Shown here: positions 16,501 to 24,902 of the stretch, in pieces | Numbering within the stretch: the stretch's first letter is position 1 | Layout: each line of letters starts with the position of its first letter | Source of the DNA: Magnetospirillum sp. SS-4 | Lineage (GTDB): Bacteria; Pseudomonadota; Alphaproteobacteria; Rhodospirillales; Magnetospirillaceae | Length of the DNA: 64,000 bases | NCBI RefSeq assembly: GCF_902729425.1 | Contig: NZ_CACVCH010000013.1 | Coordinates: 62,001-126,000, forward strand | Direction: 5' to 3' | Program-made: the position numbers and the translations under genes | Notes under the pieces: generated by a model | Told to the model about the DNA's origin: nothing | Databases searched by the model: none | Seen by the model: only the letters and a program-made list of their open reading frames with translations

Positions 16501-17101
16501 CCAGAATCAGCAGGGCGGCCAGGGTGAGGACGATGCGCAGGGCGGTCTCGTCGCGCTGGCTCTCGATGCGGCGATGGAAGTCAGCGGCCTTGCCAAGGGC
16601 GAAAGTGTAGGCGGCTTCCAGTTCGCGGCGCAGTTCGGTGTATTGCGGCCCGCCGAATTCGGCCGCGTTGGCGACGGCGTCGTCGAACCGGCCGCTGCGG
16701 GCCAGGAAGATGTTGCGCTCGCGGGTGGAGCGATAGCGGGCCAGCAGCTCCGTCACCCGCTGAATGGCTTCGACGTCTCCCAGATACTGGGACCGGATGA
16801 CGTCGAGGTTGCGATGGATATCGGCGTCGGTTTCCACCATCCGGGCGGCGATGCGCTCGACCTCGTCCTGGTCGCCGCTCCGAACCAGGGTCAGCATGTC
16901 GGCCCGCAGCCCGTTGATGTGGGTGCGCACCTGCATCAGGGCATTGGTCACCGCGAAGGGGTGGCGGTAGAGGTCCGACGCCGTCGCCGCCATCTCGGAC
17001 ATGGTGCGGTAGGCCATGCCCGCCATGATGGCGGTAAGCAGCAGCAGCGCCGCGAAACCGGCGGTCAGACGGGTGACGATTCGGGTCCGGGACGACAGCA
17101 C
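13547..17101 (-). CDS. Membrane hybrid histidine kinase with GAF and three receiver domains
   Basis: 1184 residues, GTG start at 17101 behind a GAGGAGGGGG ribosome site. TM1 (about 10-30), a periplasmic four-helix-bundle sensor (HPFAV at 47-51), TM2 (about 188-208), HAMP, GAF (about 280-420), a heptad-rich coil with EELR-type repeats (443-490), HisKA with His527 in SHELRTPLN, HATPase ending near 755, then three receivers. Receiver 1 (about 791-905) has Asp841 and Lys890. Receiver 2 (about 914-1035) has Ala964 where the phospho-acceptor is expected and lacks the KP motif. Receiver 3 (about 1059-1175) has Asp1110 and Lys1162. No HPt domain is visible. The coil next to co-transcribed cheR/cheB is a plausible methylation target (inference). 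Confidence 0.93.
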   Translation of the reverse strand: MLSSRTRIVTRLTAGFAALLLLTAIMAGMAYRTMSEMAATASDLYRHPFAVTNALMQVRTHINGLRADMLTLVRSGDQDEVERIAARMVETDADIHRNLDVIRSQYLGDVEAIQRVTELLARYRSTRERNIFLARSGRFDDAVANAAEFGGPQYTELRRELEAAYTFALGKAADFHRRIESQRDETALRIVLTLAALLILGYGLAWLITRSITVPLNQLRVSMGRLSAGDLSTEIPNREGSGEVVEMARAVEVFKHAARRLDSQRWVKDGVARLSAAIQTTETTADFAAAALGVLTPLLGGGVALFHVRAEGGFGFAMAAGWGAAGWGGGTTGVFSPGEGLAGQCVVSKTPLFLEDLPANYLRIGSGLGQAAPRVAMAAPVMAHGRVLAVVEMASLAPFSEQGLAFLEEALPVLGLNLEVLERNIRTRELLIETQAQAEQLRSSEEELRVQSEALQSANEELRAGEEELRIQQEALEAVNEELRLKGEALEERGRSLEQARAEADRRAVELDQASRYKSEFLANMSHELRTPLNSLLILSKSLADNEDGNLTPDQVESASVVFESGNHLLGLINDILDLSKVEAGKMRVNAAEIAVSALAAGIRRRFQPVAADKGLVLSVEIADGLPEEFVGDRGKIEQIVNNLVGNAVKFTAAGGVRVRLAHPGPAEMAAAVPGGAPGSCLALSVTDSGVGIAPSDQDRIFRAFEQVDGSTSRQFGGTGLGLTISRQLARLMGGEVLVDSKTGGGSTFTLVLPLTQGPPAAPPPAILPPAILPVEAALPPRPAGVPGHQPLLLVIEDDAPFLDIVCDLARKRGFRTLACSDGLDGVEMARRHRPTGIVLDIGLPRLDGWGVIDALRRAPETRDIPVHVISAADEKLRARETGTVGFLAKPVSKAQIEGAFESLLQAAVPADGRHLLLVDGDAGEREAIAAILAGLDLDITHCASGAEAFALLQLHAYDGVILAPGLPDMDGAALLERMTRERVRLPAVIVYSSAELTQDQTLRLREFTDSIIIRGSRSSERLRDEVSLFLHSVEARLNRDRTVAPTASEPRFRSLAGRTALVVDDDMRNAFALSKVLRGRGLKVLIAQDGAKALKQLDGQDRVDIILMDIMMPGMDGYQTMERIRGHARHARLPIIALTAKAMAGDRDRCIAAGASDYMAKPVDLERLMELMAGHFPGEPDAG

Positions 17102-17242
17102 CAGGGTCCCCCTCCTCGGGGCATGCGGGGCAGACCGCCATACATACCAAGGAATGGGTCGGGTTCGCTACAGGACAGGCGTCCGACGCGGATACATATT
17201 GCTCTCTCATAAATTGCAACGACCATCACATCCGGCATCGGA

Positions 17243-18928
17243 TCAGCGAGCCCGGATGCCGGCGATGAAGCGGGTCACCTCGTCCATCAGGTTCCCGGTC
17301 CGGTCGGACAATCCCCGCGACTGCTCCAGCACCTGATCCGACGCCAGTCCGGCCTGATGCGAGACCGAACTGACCCGCGCCACGTTTCCCACCACCAGGC
17401 CGGCGCCCCGCACCGCCGCCTCGACCCGGGCGGTGATCTCGCCGGCCGCCGCCTGCTGAAGCGTCACCGAATGGGTGATGGATTCCACCACATGGCTCAT
17501 GTCGACGATGATGCGGGCGATGTCTTGTATCGCCGTCACCGTTTCGGCGGTGGCGGCCTGGACCTGGGCGATCTGGCTGGAGATTTCGTGGGTCGCCCTG
17601 GACGTCTGGCTGGCCAGATGCTTGACCTCGCCCGCGACCACGGCGAAGCCCTTGCCGGCGTCGCCGGCCCTGGCGGCCTCGATGGTGGCGTTCAAGGCCA
17701 GCAGGTTGGTCTGGCCGGCGATGGAATTGATCAGCCCCACCACCTCGCCGATGCGGTCGGCAACGGCGGCCAGGCTCTGGACATTGGCCGAGGCGCCCTG
17801 GGCCTTGCCGACCGCGTCGGCGGTGGTGCTGGACGACGCCACCACCTGGCGCTCGATCTCGGCGATGGCGCCCGACATGCGCGTCACCGCGTCCACCACC
17901 GTCTGGACGTCGCCCGCCGCCGCCTTGGCGCTGTCCTCGGCGGCGGCGGCGCCGTCGGAGGCATCGGCGACGGCCGACGACATGGACGAGGCGGTCCGGC
18001 TCATCCGGGAAGCCTCGTCGGCCAGACTGGCGACCAGCGCCTTGACCGTCGCCTCGAACTCGCCGGCCAGGGCGGCGCGGGCCAGCCGCCGCTCCTCCGA
18101 GGCGCGGGCCTCGGCCTGACGGCGCTCCTCGGCCAGTTGCCGCATCTCGTTTGCGTTGCCGGCGAACACGCCGACGGCGCGGGCCATGTCGCCGATCTCG
18201 TCGCGACGGTCGAGACAGGGCACCGACACGGCCTCGTCGCCGCCGGAAGCCAGGGTGGTCATGCTGCGGCGCAGGCTTTCCAGCGGCCGGGTCAGGCTGC
18301 GGGTCGCCACCAGCGCCACCGCCAGCCCCACCGCGACCAGGACGGCGAACGCCCCCAGCAGCAGGACGGTGGCGTCTTGCTGCTGCGTCTGCGCCCGTTC
18401 CCGGAAATTGGCCGCGTCCTCGGTGGCCAGCCGGATGGCCGATCCCATCAATCCCTGGATGAGGGCGGCCTGCCTGGCGGCGGCCCCCTTGGTGAGATCG
18501 GCGCCCTCGACGCTGCGCCCCTCCTTCATCATGGCGACGATCTCCTTGCGGATCGGCCGCCACCGTTCGAGGGCGTCGCGCAGGTCGTCGAAGATGGCGG
18601 TATCGGCCAGGAAGCGGGCACGGGCAAGGTCGAGCCCGGCGATGACCACGGCCTCGGCCTGATCGATCGCCGCCTCGGCGACGGCGATGTCCTTGTCCTC
18701 GTAGGCCAGCGCCAGATCCTTCATGGAGCGGTGCATGGAAATGATGCCGGCATTGGCCTCGGCCAGCGCCGACGAGACCGTGAACGGATGGCGGTGCATC
18801 AATTCGGTCTGCGCCGAGATGGATCGCAGCTGACTCACCGACAGCACGCCGAGCCCGCCGGTGATCAGGATCATCAGGCCGAAGCCGGCGAACAGCCGGG
18901 CGCCGATCTTCATGTCAGCCAAGCGCAT
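17243..18928 (-). CDS. Methyl-accepting chemotaxis protein
   Basis: A 561-residue transmembrane chemoreceptor. Start ATG at 18926-18928 follows AAGGGGGG; an upstream in-frame start at 19021 would only add a non-membrane leader. TM1 (about 12-33), a four-helix periplasmic sensor containing [13 protein letters not shown]2 (about 190-212), HAMP, and a long cytoplasmic coiled coil. Its tip has [20 protein letters not shown] followed by [15 protein letters not shown], which binds CheA/CheW. The N-terminal sensor resembles that of the neighbouring hybrid kinase. No C-terminal CheR-tethering pentapeptide is seen. It is separated from that kinase gene by 141 nt, on the same strand and upstream of it. 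Confidence 0.95.
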   Translation of the reverse strand: MRLADMKIGARLFAGFGLMILITGGLGVLSVSQLRSISAQTELMHRHPFTVSSALAEANAGIISMHRSMKDLALAYEDKDIAVAEAAIDQAEAVVIAGLDLARARFLADTAIFDDLRDALERWRPIRKEIVAMMKEGRSVEGADLTKGAAARQAALIQGLMGSAIRLATEDAANFRERAQTQQQDATVLLLGAFAVLVAVGLAVALVATRSLTRPLESLRRSMTTLASGGDEAVSVPCLDRRDEIGDMARAVGVFAGNANEMRQLAEERRQAEARASEERRLARAALAGEFEATVKALVASLADEASRMSRTASSMSSAVADASDGAAAAEDSAKAAAGDVQTVVDAVTRMSGAIAEIERQVVASSSTTADAVGKAQGASANVQSLAAVADRIGEVVGLINSIAGQTNLLALNATIEAARAGDAGKGFAVVAGEVKHLASQTSRATHEISSQIAQVQAATAETVTAIQDIARIIVDMSHVVESITHSVTLQQAAAGEITARVEAAVRGAGLVVGNVARVSSVSHQAGLASDQVLEQSRGLSDRTGNLMDEVTRFIAGIRAR

Positions 18929-19081
18929 GAGTTCCCCCCTTGCGGCGCGATGAACTCCGCCGCTCCGATGAAGCCTGATGATTGTCTGTTCGTTGTTGGA
19001 CGCCGGACCGATGGACGGCACGATGCGGCGGCCATTATGTTATGGCAGACAACAGTTGTTCATTGCAACTATATTCGGGGT

Positions 19082-21484
19082 CTACCGCGATTTCAGCATG
19101 GCGAACGGGGAATCGGGATTGTCCCTGGGCCGGCGATGGGGCCGGGGCCGGCGGCCCAGGCCGGCCATGACGGACCGGGCGGCGGCAGGCCCCAGCCCCA
19201 GCAGCGACAGCAGCAGGCGGCTGGGCTCGGCGGTTCCGGCCCGGGCCAGGGCGCGGGCCTCGGCGGCGACCCGTTCCAGGATATCGACCCGCACCGCCAC
19301 GCCCCCCACCGGGCGATAGCCAACGGCGTCCAGGAAGCCGGCGGCGGCCGCCTCGTCCACCATCACCGCCGGCCGGGGGCCGGGCGTCGCCGGAACCGGA
19401 ATCCGGTGACGGAGCCCCCACAGCAGGGCGCGGGTCCGCTGAGCCGGCGGCTTCAGCAGATCGGGCAGGAACACGCTTTCGGTGCCAAGGCGAACCCCCA
19501 GCCGGGCCAGCGCCTTGCGATCGGCTCCGCTCAGCGCCGTCACCTGGGGACCGGCCGATTCCCGCGTCACCGAGCCCAGCGCCTCGACCAATTGGTGCGC
19601 CAGCCCCCGCGCCGCGCCGGCCAGCGGCGCCTCGCGCAGGCGGACCAGCGGCGCCAGGTCGCGGGCGAGCAGGCCGTGAACCACCCCGGTCAAGCGGCGG
19701 CGCAGCCGGTCGCGGGCGGCGGCCTCCAGCAGGTCGGATTCGGCGGGCTCGGCCAGCGGGCGCAGCGGATCGCCAGTCGCCGCCAGCCGGGCGACGGCTT
19801 CGCCGCGCCATAGAACACCATCGGGGCCGAGGGTGAAAACCTCGTCGCCGTCCTGCATCAACTGATCGAGCCGGCGGGCGGTCTCGCGCTTCAGCGCCCG
19901 AAGCGCCGCGTTCTGCATGGTGCGGGCGGCCCCGGCGGTTTCGGCCCGGTCGGCGGCGAAGGTGAAGCCGGTCAGCCGCCCCACATACTGGCCCTCCACC
20001 CTGACCTCGCCATCGCCGGCGATCTCGGCCGCCATCTCCCCGTCGTCGCGCAGCCGCCGCGCCAGCACCGCCGTGCGCTTGTCGACGAAACGGCTGGTCA
20101 GGCGGTCGTGCAGGGCGTCGGACAGGCGATCCTCGACGGCGCGCGTCGTCTCCTGCCAGTGAGCGGGATCGGCGACCCAGTCCGGACGGTGCGACACATA
20201 GGTCCAGGTGCGGATGTTGGCGATGCGGCTTACGATGGCGTCGATCTCGCCATCGGCGCGGTCGATGCGGGCGATGGATTCGGCCAGCCAGTCGGCGGGC
20301 AGCCGCCCGGCCGGCGCGGTCAGGTGGCGAAAGACGCGCCCCAGCAGCCGGGTGTGGGATTCATCCATCACCTTGCGGAAATCGGGAATCCGGCAGACCT
20401 CCCACAGCAGCCGGACCCGCTCGGGATGATTGGCGAGGCGAAGAATCTCGGGGTCGGCGGCCAGTGCGGCCAGCGCCGTCTGGTCGTCGGCGTCGCGGGC
20501 GCGGATCAGTCCGGCCCGGTCGGGCTTACGTTCCAGACTGGCCAGCAACGCCGCCACCGAGGCGAAGCGCAGATCGGCATTGCGCCACGACAGCGCCTTC
20601 AGCGGCGGGAACCGGTGGTTCTCGATGGCTTCGGCCACGTCGGGGGCGATGATGCCGGCGTCAGCGGTGGTGCCGAAGCTGCCGTCGTTCATGTGGCGGC
20701 CGGCACGGCCGGCGATCTGGGCCAGTTCGGCGGGGTCCAGCGAACGGGGGGCGCGGCCGTCGAACTTGCGCAGGGCGGCGAAGGCCACATGGTCCACGTC
20801 CATGTTCAGCCCCATGCCGATGGCGTCGGTGGCGACGATGTAATCCACCTCGCCGGCCTGGTACATTCCCACCTGGGCGTTGCGGGTGCGGGGGCTGAGC
20901 GCGCCGAGGACCACCGCCGCGCCGCCGCGCGACCGCCGCACGAATTCGGCGGTGGCGTAGACCTCGGCGGCCGAGAACGCCACCACCACCGAGCGCGGCG
21001 GCAGCCGCGCCAGCTTGCGCGGGCCGGCATGGGTCAGGCTGGAAAAGCGCGGCCGGCTGACGAATTCCACCCCCGGCACCAGCCGGCGCAGCAGTGGCTT
21101 GATGGTCTCGGCCCCCAGGAACACGGTTTCCTGCCGGCCGCGGGCGTGCAGCAGCCGGTCGGTGAAGATGTGGCCGCGCTCGGCATCGGCGCACAATTGG
21201 ATCTCGTCCACCGCGACAAAGGCCACCGGCCGGTCCAGCGGCATGGATTCCACCGTGCAGACGAACCAGCGCGGACAGGGCGGCAGGATCTTCTCCTCGC
21301 CGGTGATCAGCGCCACCGCCCCGGCTCCCTTCAGACGGACGATGCGGTCATAGTTCTCGCGGGCCAGCAGCCGCAGCGGAAAGCCGATCATGCCCGAGGC
21401 ATGGCCCAGCATCCGCTCCAGCGCCAGATGGGTCTTTCCGGTATTGGTGGGGCCGAGAACGGCGAGAATGCGGCCGGCGGTCAT
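19082..21484 (-). CDS. SUV3/MgpS-like ATP-dependent RNA helicase
   Basis: An 800-residue superfamily 2 helicase of the type found across alphaproteobacteria and related to mitochondrial SUV3. Walker A is GPTNTGKTHLALE (11-23). The Walker B motif is DEIQ in FVAVDEIQLCAD (93-96), the SUV3 variant of DEAD. Later motifs include ATDAIGMGLNMDVDHVAF and QIAGRAGRH (motif VI). The C-terminal half contains the SUV3 C-terminal type region and an arginine-rich tail ending RRPRPHRRPRDNPDS. The start at 21484 puts Walker A at the usual position. The divergent sensor kinase gene begins 85 nt away. A role in RNA turnover or ribosome maintenance is inferred from the family. Confidence 0.88.
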   Translation of the reverse strand: MTAGRILAVLGPTNTGKTHLALERMLGHASGMIGFPLRLLARENYDRIVRLKGAGAVALITGEEKILPPCPRWFVCTVESMPLDRPVAFVAVDEIQLCADAERGHIFTDRLLHARGRQETVFLGAETIKPLLRRLVPGVEFVSRPRFSSLTHAGPRKLARLPPRSVVVAFSAAEVYATAEFVRRSRGGAAVVLGALSPRTRNAQVGMYQAGEVDYIVATDAIGMGLNMDVDHVAFAALRKFDGRAPRSLDPAELAQIAGRAGRHMNDGSFGTTADAGIIAPDVAEAIENHRFPPLKALSWRNADLRFASVAALLASLERKPDRAGLIRARDADDQTALAALAADPEILRLANHPERVRLLWEVCRIPDFRKVMDESHTRLLGRVFRHLTAPAGRLPADWLAESIARIDRADGEIDAIVSRIANIRTWTYVSHRPDWVADPAHWQETTRAVEDRLSDALHDRLTSRFVDKRTAVLARRLRDDGEMAAEIAGDGEVRVEGQYVGRLTGFTFAADRAETAGAARTMQNAALRALKRETARRLDQLMQDGDEVFTLGPDGVLWRGEAVARLAATGDPLRPLAEPAESDLLEAAARDRLRRRLTGVVHGLLARDLAPLVRLREAPLAGAARGLAHQLVEALGSVTRESAGPQVTALSGADRKALARLGVRLGTESVFLPDLLKPPAQRTRALLWGLRHRIPVPATPGPRPAVMVDEAAAAGFLDAVGYRPVGGVAVRVDILERVAAEARALARAGTAEPSRLLLSLLGLGPAAARSVMAGLGRRPRPHRRPRDNPDSPFAMLKSR

Positions 21485-21569
21485 GGCCCCGCCACTGTGC
21501 TCCAGGCTTTCCCGCCGGGCAAGGGCGGTATAGTCTGACTCCCTGTTCAACCCATCGGTCAAGATCACG

Positions 21570-23318
21570 GTGAGCGACGACACACCACCTTGCGCGCCGA
21601 CGGCCCCGCCCCGGACCGAGCGGCCGCCGGCCGAGCTGCGGCGGATACTGCGCCTGCTGGTCGGGCTGGTCCTGGCGCTGATGATCGGCGGAACCGTCAG
21701 CGTCCTGGCCCATCTCCGCACCGTCGCCCTGGAAGAGGCGGCCGCCAGCACCCAGGGACTGGCCCGGCTGTTCGACGATCACCTGGGCCGGACCCTGTCG
21801 GTCAGCGATTCCATTCTCCAGCGCATGGTCCGGATCGGCGAGGCCCACGCCGCCGGTGAAATGTCGTCGCTTCAGGTACGGGCCGAACTGCTGGCCCTGC
21901 GCGAGACCCTGCCGGAACGGGGCGAACTGCTGATGGCCGACGCCGACGGCCACGTCGTGGCCGCCACCGCCCCGACCCCGGCCCAGGCGGTCACCCTGGC
22001 CGACCGAAACTGGTTCCGCACCCTGGCCGGGGGCACCGAAATGGTGGTGGGGCCGCTGATCACCGGCCGCTATTCCGGAAACCTGATCTTCAGCCTCAAC
22101 CGCCGCATCGCCGGCCGCGACGGGCGGTTTCTCGGCGTGGTCAGCGTCGGCATCGACGCCGCCTTCTTCACCGATTTCTACAACAGCCTGGCCCTGGGAC
22201 AGGGCGGCTATGTCGCCAGCGCCAATTTCGACGGCGAGGTGGTGCTGCGCCAGCCCCACCCGGAACGCCATGTCGGCCGCACGGTGAAGACCGGCACGGT
22301 GCTGGACGCGGCCAGGCGGGCGCCGTCCGGCACCGTCCGCGCCGTCTTGCCGCTGGACGGGGTCGAACGGGTGGTCTCGTTCCGGGTACTGTCCCGCTTC
22401 GGCATCCTGGTCAACGCCGGCATGAGCATCGACGAGGTGCTGGCGCCCTGGCGCCATGCCGCGCTGCTGCTGGGGCTGGCCCTGGCGGCGGCCTGCATGG
22501 GCGTGCTGGGGCTCGCCCTGCTGGCGTTCCGGGGCATCCGCCGCGAGGAGGCCATGATGGACGGCCTGGAGGCCGCCGTGCGCGAGCGCACCGTGGAGGC
22601 CGAACAGCGCGCCGAGGAGGCGCGGCAGGCCAACGACAGCAAGACCCGCTTTCTCGCCGCCGCCAGCCATGACCTGCGCCAGCCGCTCCAGGCCGCCGGC
22701 ATGTTCGCCGAGGTTCTGGCCACCCGCTTGGATTCCCCCGCCGACCTCAAGGTGGTGGACAAGCTGCGCCAGTGCATCGAGGCCACCAATTCGCTGCTGA
22801 CCTCCCTGCTGGACGTCTCGACCCTGGAGGCCGGCCGCGTCACCCCGACCGTCTCCACCTTCGCGGTGCTGCCGCTGCTGCGCGGACTGGCCGAACAGAT
22901 CGAGCCCGAGGCCTCGGCCCGGGGCCTGTCGGTGCGGGTCGCCGCCACCTCGGCGACCATCCGCACCGATCCGGTGCTGCTGGAACGGCTGTTGCGCAAT
23001 CTGGTGGTCAACGCCGTCCACCACACCCGGTCGGGCGGCATCCTGCTGGGTTGCCGCCACCGCGCCGGCGACCTCGTCCTCCAGATCTGGGACACCGGCA
23101 TCGGCATTCCCGCCGACATGCACCGGGCCATTTTCGACGATTTCGTCCGCGGCGACGCCGCCGCTCCGGGCGGCGGCCTCGGCCTGGGCCTGGGCGTGGT
23201 GCGGCGCATGGCGGCGCTGCTGGGACTTCGCCTGGAGCTGCGTTCGCGCCCCGGGCGGGGATCGTGTTTCGCGGTGGTGGCGCCAAATGCTGGCCGGCCG
23301 CCCCGGTCGGAGCTATAA
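21570..23318 (+). CDS. Membrane sensor histidine kinase with dCache-like sensor
   Basis: 582 residues. TM1 lies about 27-47, followed by a long periplasmic domain of double-Cache type (ADADGHVVAATAPTPA, LADRNWFRTLAGG, FLGVVSVGIDAAFFTDFY), TM2 about 290-312, a short coil, HisKA with AASHDLRQPLQAAGMF, and HATPase (NLVVNAVHHTRSGGIL, IWDTGIGIPADMHRAIF, GLGLGLGVVRRMA). The SHDLRQPLQA form of the H-box is common in orphan hybrid kinases paired with LuxR-type regulators, but no response regulator is adjacent. The start is GTG at 21570 with no convincing ribosome site, so the N-terminus is tentative. It precedes yicC by 30 nt. Confidence 0.87.
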   Translation: MSDDTPPCAPTAPPRTERPPAELRRILRLLVGLVLALMIGGTVSVLAHLRTVALEEAAASTQGLARLFDDHLGRTLSVSDSILQRMVRIGEAHAAGEMSSLQVRAELLALRETLPERGELLMADADGHVVAATAPTPAQAVTLADRNWFRTLAGGTEMVVGPLITGRYSGNLIFSLNRRIAGRDGRFLGVVSVGIDAAFFTDFYNSLALGQGGYVASANFDGEVVLRQPHPERHVGRTVKTGTVLDAARRAPSGTVRAVLPLDGVERVVSFRVLSRFGILVNAGMSIDEVLAPWRHAALLLGLALAAACMGVLGLALLAFRGIRREEAMMDGLEAAVRERTVEAEQRAEEARQANDSKTRFLAAASHDLRQPLQAAGMFAEVLATRLDSPADLKVVDKLRQCIEATNSLLTSLLDVSTLEAGRVTPTVSTFAVLPLLRGLAEQIEPEASARGLSVRVAATSATIRTDPVLLERLLRNLVVNAVHHTRSGGILLGCRHRAGDLVLQIWDTGIGIPADMHRAIFDDFVRGDAAAPGGGLGLGLGVVRRMAALLGLRLELRSRPGRGSCFAVVAPNAGRPPRSEL

Positions 23319-23348
23319 CCACCCGGTCAACGATTCGAGGAGAGGCCC

Positions 23349-24248
23349 GTGACCGTCGCCAGCATGACCGGCTATGCCCGTGCCGAGGGGCGCGACGCCC
23401 AGACCGCCTGGGTGTGGGAGGCGAAAAGCGTCAATGGCCGCGGCCTGGACCTGCGCTGCCGTCTGGCCCCCGGCCACGACGCCCTGGAAGTGGTGGCCCG
23501 CGAGGCCGCCGCCCGGCGGCTGAAACGCGGCAACGTCCAGCTGTCGCTGTCGGTCAGCCGCATTGCCGAACAGGCGCCCATGCAGGTCAACACCCAGATG
23601 CTGGCCCAGCTTCTGTCCATGTGCAAGGAATGGGAGGGCCGCTTTCCCGGCGTGGCGCCGGCCCGGCTCGACGGCCTGCTGGCGCTGAAGGGGGTGCTGG
23701 AACCGGTGGTCGATGCCGAGCAGGGCGATTCCGAGGCCACCCGCCAGACCCGCGAGGCCGCCATGAGGGCGACCCTGGACTCCATGCTGGACCAGCTGGC
23801 CGCCATGCGCGAGAGTGAGGGCGGGCGCATCGGCGCGGTGCTGACCGGCCAGACCGACGAGATCGCCGCCCTGGCCGACAAGGCCGGGCAATGCGCCGCC
23901 TTGCGGCCCGAGGCCATCCGCGAGCGGTTTCAGGCGCAGTTGAAGGCGGTGCTGGAGGCCGCCCCCACCCTGGCCGAGGACCGGGTGGCGCAAGAGGTGG
24001 CCCTGCTGGTGCTCAAGGCCGACGTGCGCGAGGAACTGGACCGCCTCAAGGCCCATGTGGCGGCGGCGCGCGAACTGATCGGCCAGGGCGGCGCCATCGG
24101 CCGCAAGCTCGACTTTCTCGCCCAGGAATTCAACCGCGAGGCCAATACCCTGTGCTCCAAGTCGTCGGACGTCGAGCTGACCCGCATCGGTCTCGACCTC
24201 AAGGCGGTCATCGACCAGTTCAAGGAACAGGTCCAGAATATCGAGTAG
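23349..24248 (+). CDS. yicC: YicC family endoribonuclease
   Basis: 299 residues, GTG start at 23349 preceded by GAGGAGAGG. N-terminal MTVASMTGYARAEG and VWEAKSVNGRGLDLRCRLAP match the YicC N-terminal domain. The C-terminal block GRKLDFLAQEFNREANTLCSK followed by LTRIGLDLKAVIDQFKEQVQNIE-type ending is the DUF1732 signature. The protein is a cytosolic stress-related endoribonuclease. It is followed 6 nt later by gmk, an arrangement conserved in many proteobacteria, which supports both calls. Confidence 0.95.
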   Translation: MTVASMTGYARAEGRDAQTAWVWEAKSVNGRGLDLRCRLAPGHDALEVVAREAAARRLKRGNVQLSLSVSRIAEQAPMQVNTQMLAQLLSMCKEWEGRFPGVAPARLDGLLALKGVLEPVVDAEQGDSEATRQTREAAMRATLDSMLDQLAAMRESEGGRIGAVLTGQTDEIAALADKAGQCAALRPEAIRERFQAQLKAVLEAAPTLAEDRVAQEVALLVLKADVREELDRLKAHVAAARELIGQGGAIGRKLDFLAQEFNREANTLCSKSSDVELTRIGLDLKAVIDQFKEQVQNIE

Positions 24249-24254
24249 GACGCC

Positions 24255-24902
24255 ATGACCACCGAACCTTCCCCCCTGATCGGCCGCCGCGGCCTGATGC
24301 TGGTGATGTCGTCGCCGTCCGGCGCCGGCAAGAGCACCATTTCCCGCGCCCTCCTGCAACGCGATTCCGGCATTTCCATGTCGGTCTCGGCCACCACCCG
24401 GCCGCCCCGCCCCGGCGAGGTCGACGGCCAGGACTATTATTTCGTCCCGGTGGAACGGTTCCAGGCCCAGGTCCGGGACGGCGAATTCCTGGAACACGCC
24501 CGGGTGTTCGACAATTACTACGGCACCCCGCGCGGACCGGTGGAAGCCATCCTGCGCCAGGGCCGCGACGTGCTGTTCGACATCGACTGGCAGGGCACCC
24601 AGCAGGTGCGCGACGCCGCCCGCGCCGATCTGGTGTCGGTGTTCGTGCTGCCGCCGTCGGTGGCGGAACTGGAACGCCGGCTGCACGCCCGCGCCCAGGA
24701 CAGCGCCGAGGTGGTGGCCAAGCGCATGGCCAAGGCCGGCGACGAGATGAGCCATTGGCCGGAATACGACTACATCATAGTCAATCAGGACCTGGAGCGT
24801 TCCATCGCCAGCGTCCAGGCCATCCTGACCGCCGAACGGCTGAAGCGCGACCGTCAGGTCGGGCTGCCCGACTTCGTCACCCGCCTGCGGGGGATGGAGT
24901 AG
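24255..24902 (+). CDS. gmk: Guanylate kinase
   Basis: Phosphorylates GMP to GDP with ATP. The 215-residue protein has the P-loop MSSPSGAGKSTISRALL, the GMP-binding SVSATTRPPRPGEVDGQDYY (the S, R and Y contacts), GEFLEHARVFDNYYGTP and FDIDWQGTQQVR, and the C-terminal YDYIIVNQDLERS. It is 6 nt after yicC and presumably co-transcribed. Its 3' end overlaps the convergent kinase-fusion gene by 26 nt. Confidence 0.97.
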   Translation: MTTEPSPLIGRRGLMLVMSSPSGAGKSTISRALLQRDSGISMSVSATTRPPRPGEVDGQDYYFVPVERFQAQVRDGEFLEHARVFDNYYGTPRGPVEAILRQGRDVLFDIDWQGTQQVRDAARADLVSVFVLPPSVAELERRLHARAQDSAEVVAKRMAKAGDEMSHWPEYDYIIVNQDLERSIASVQAILTAERLKRDRQVGLPDFVTRLRGME

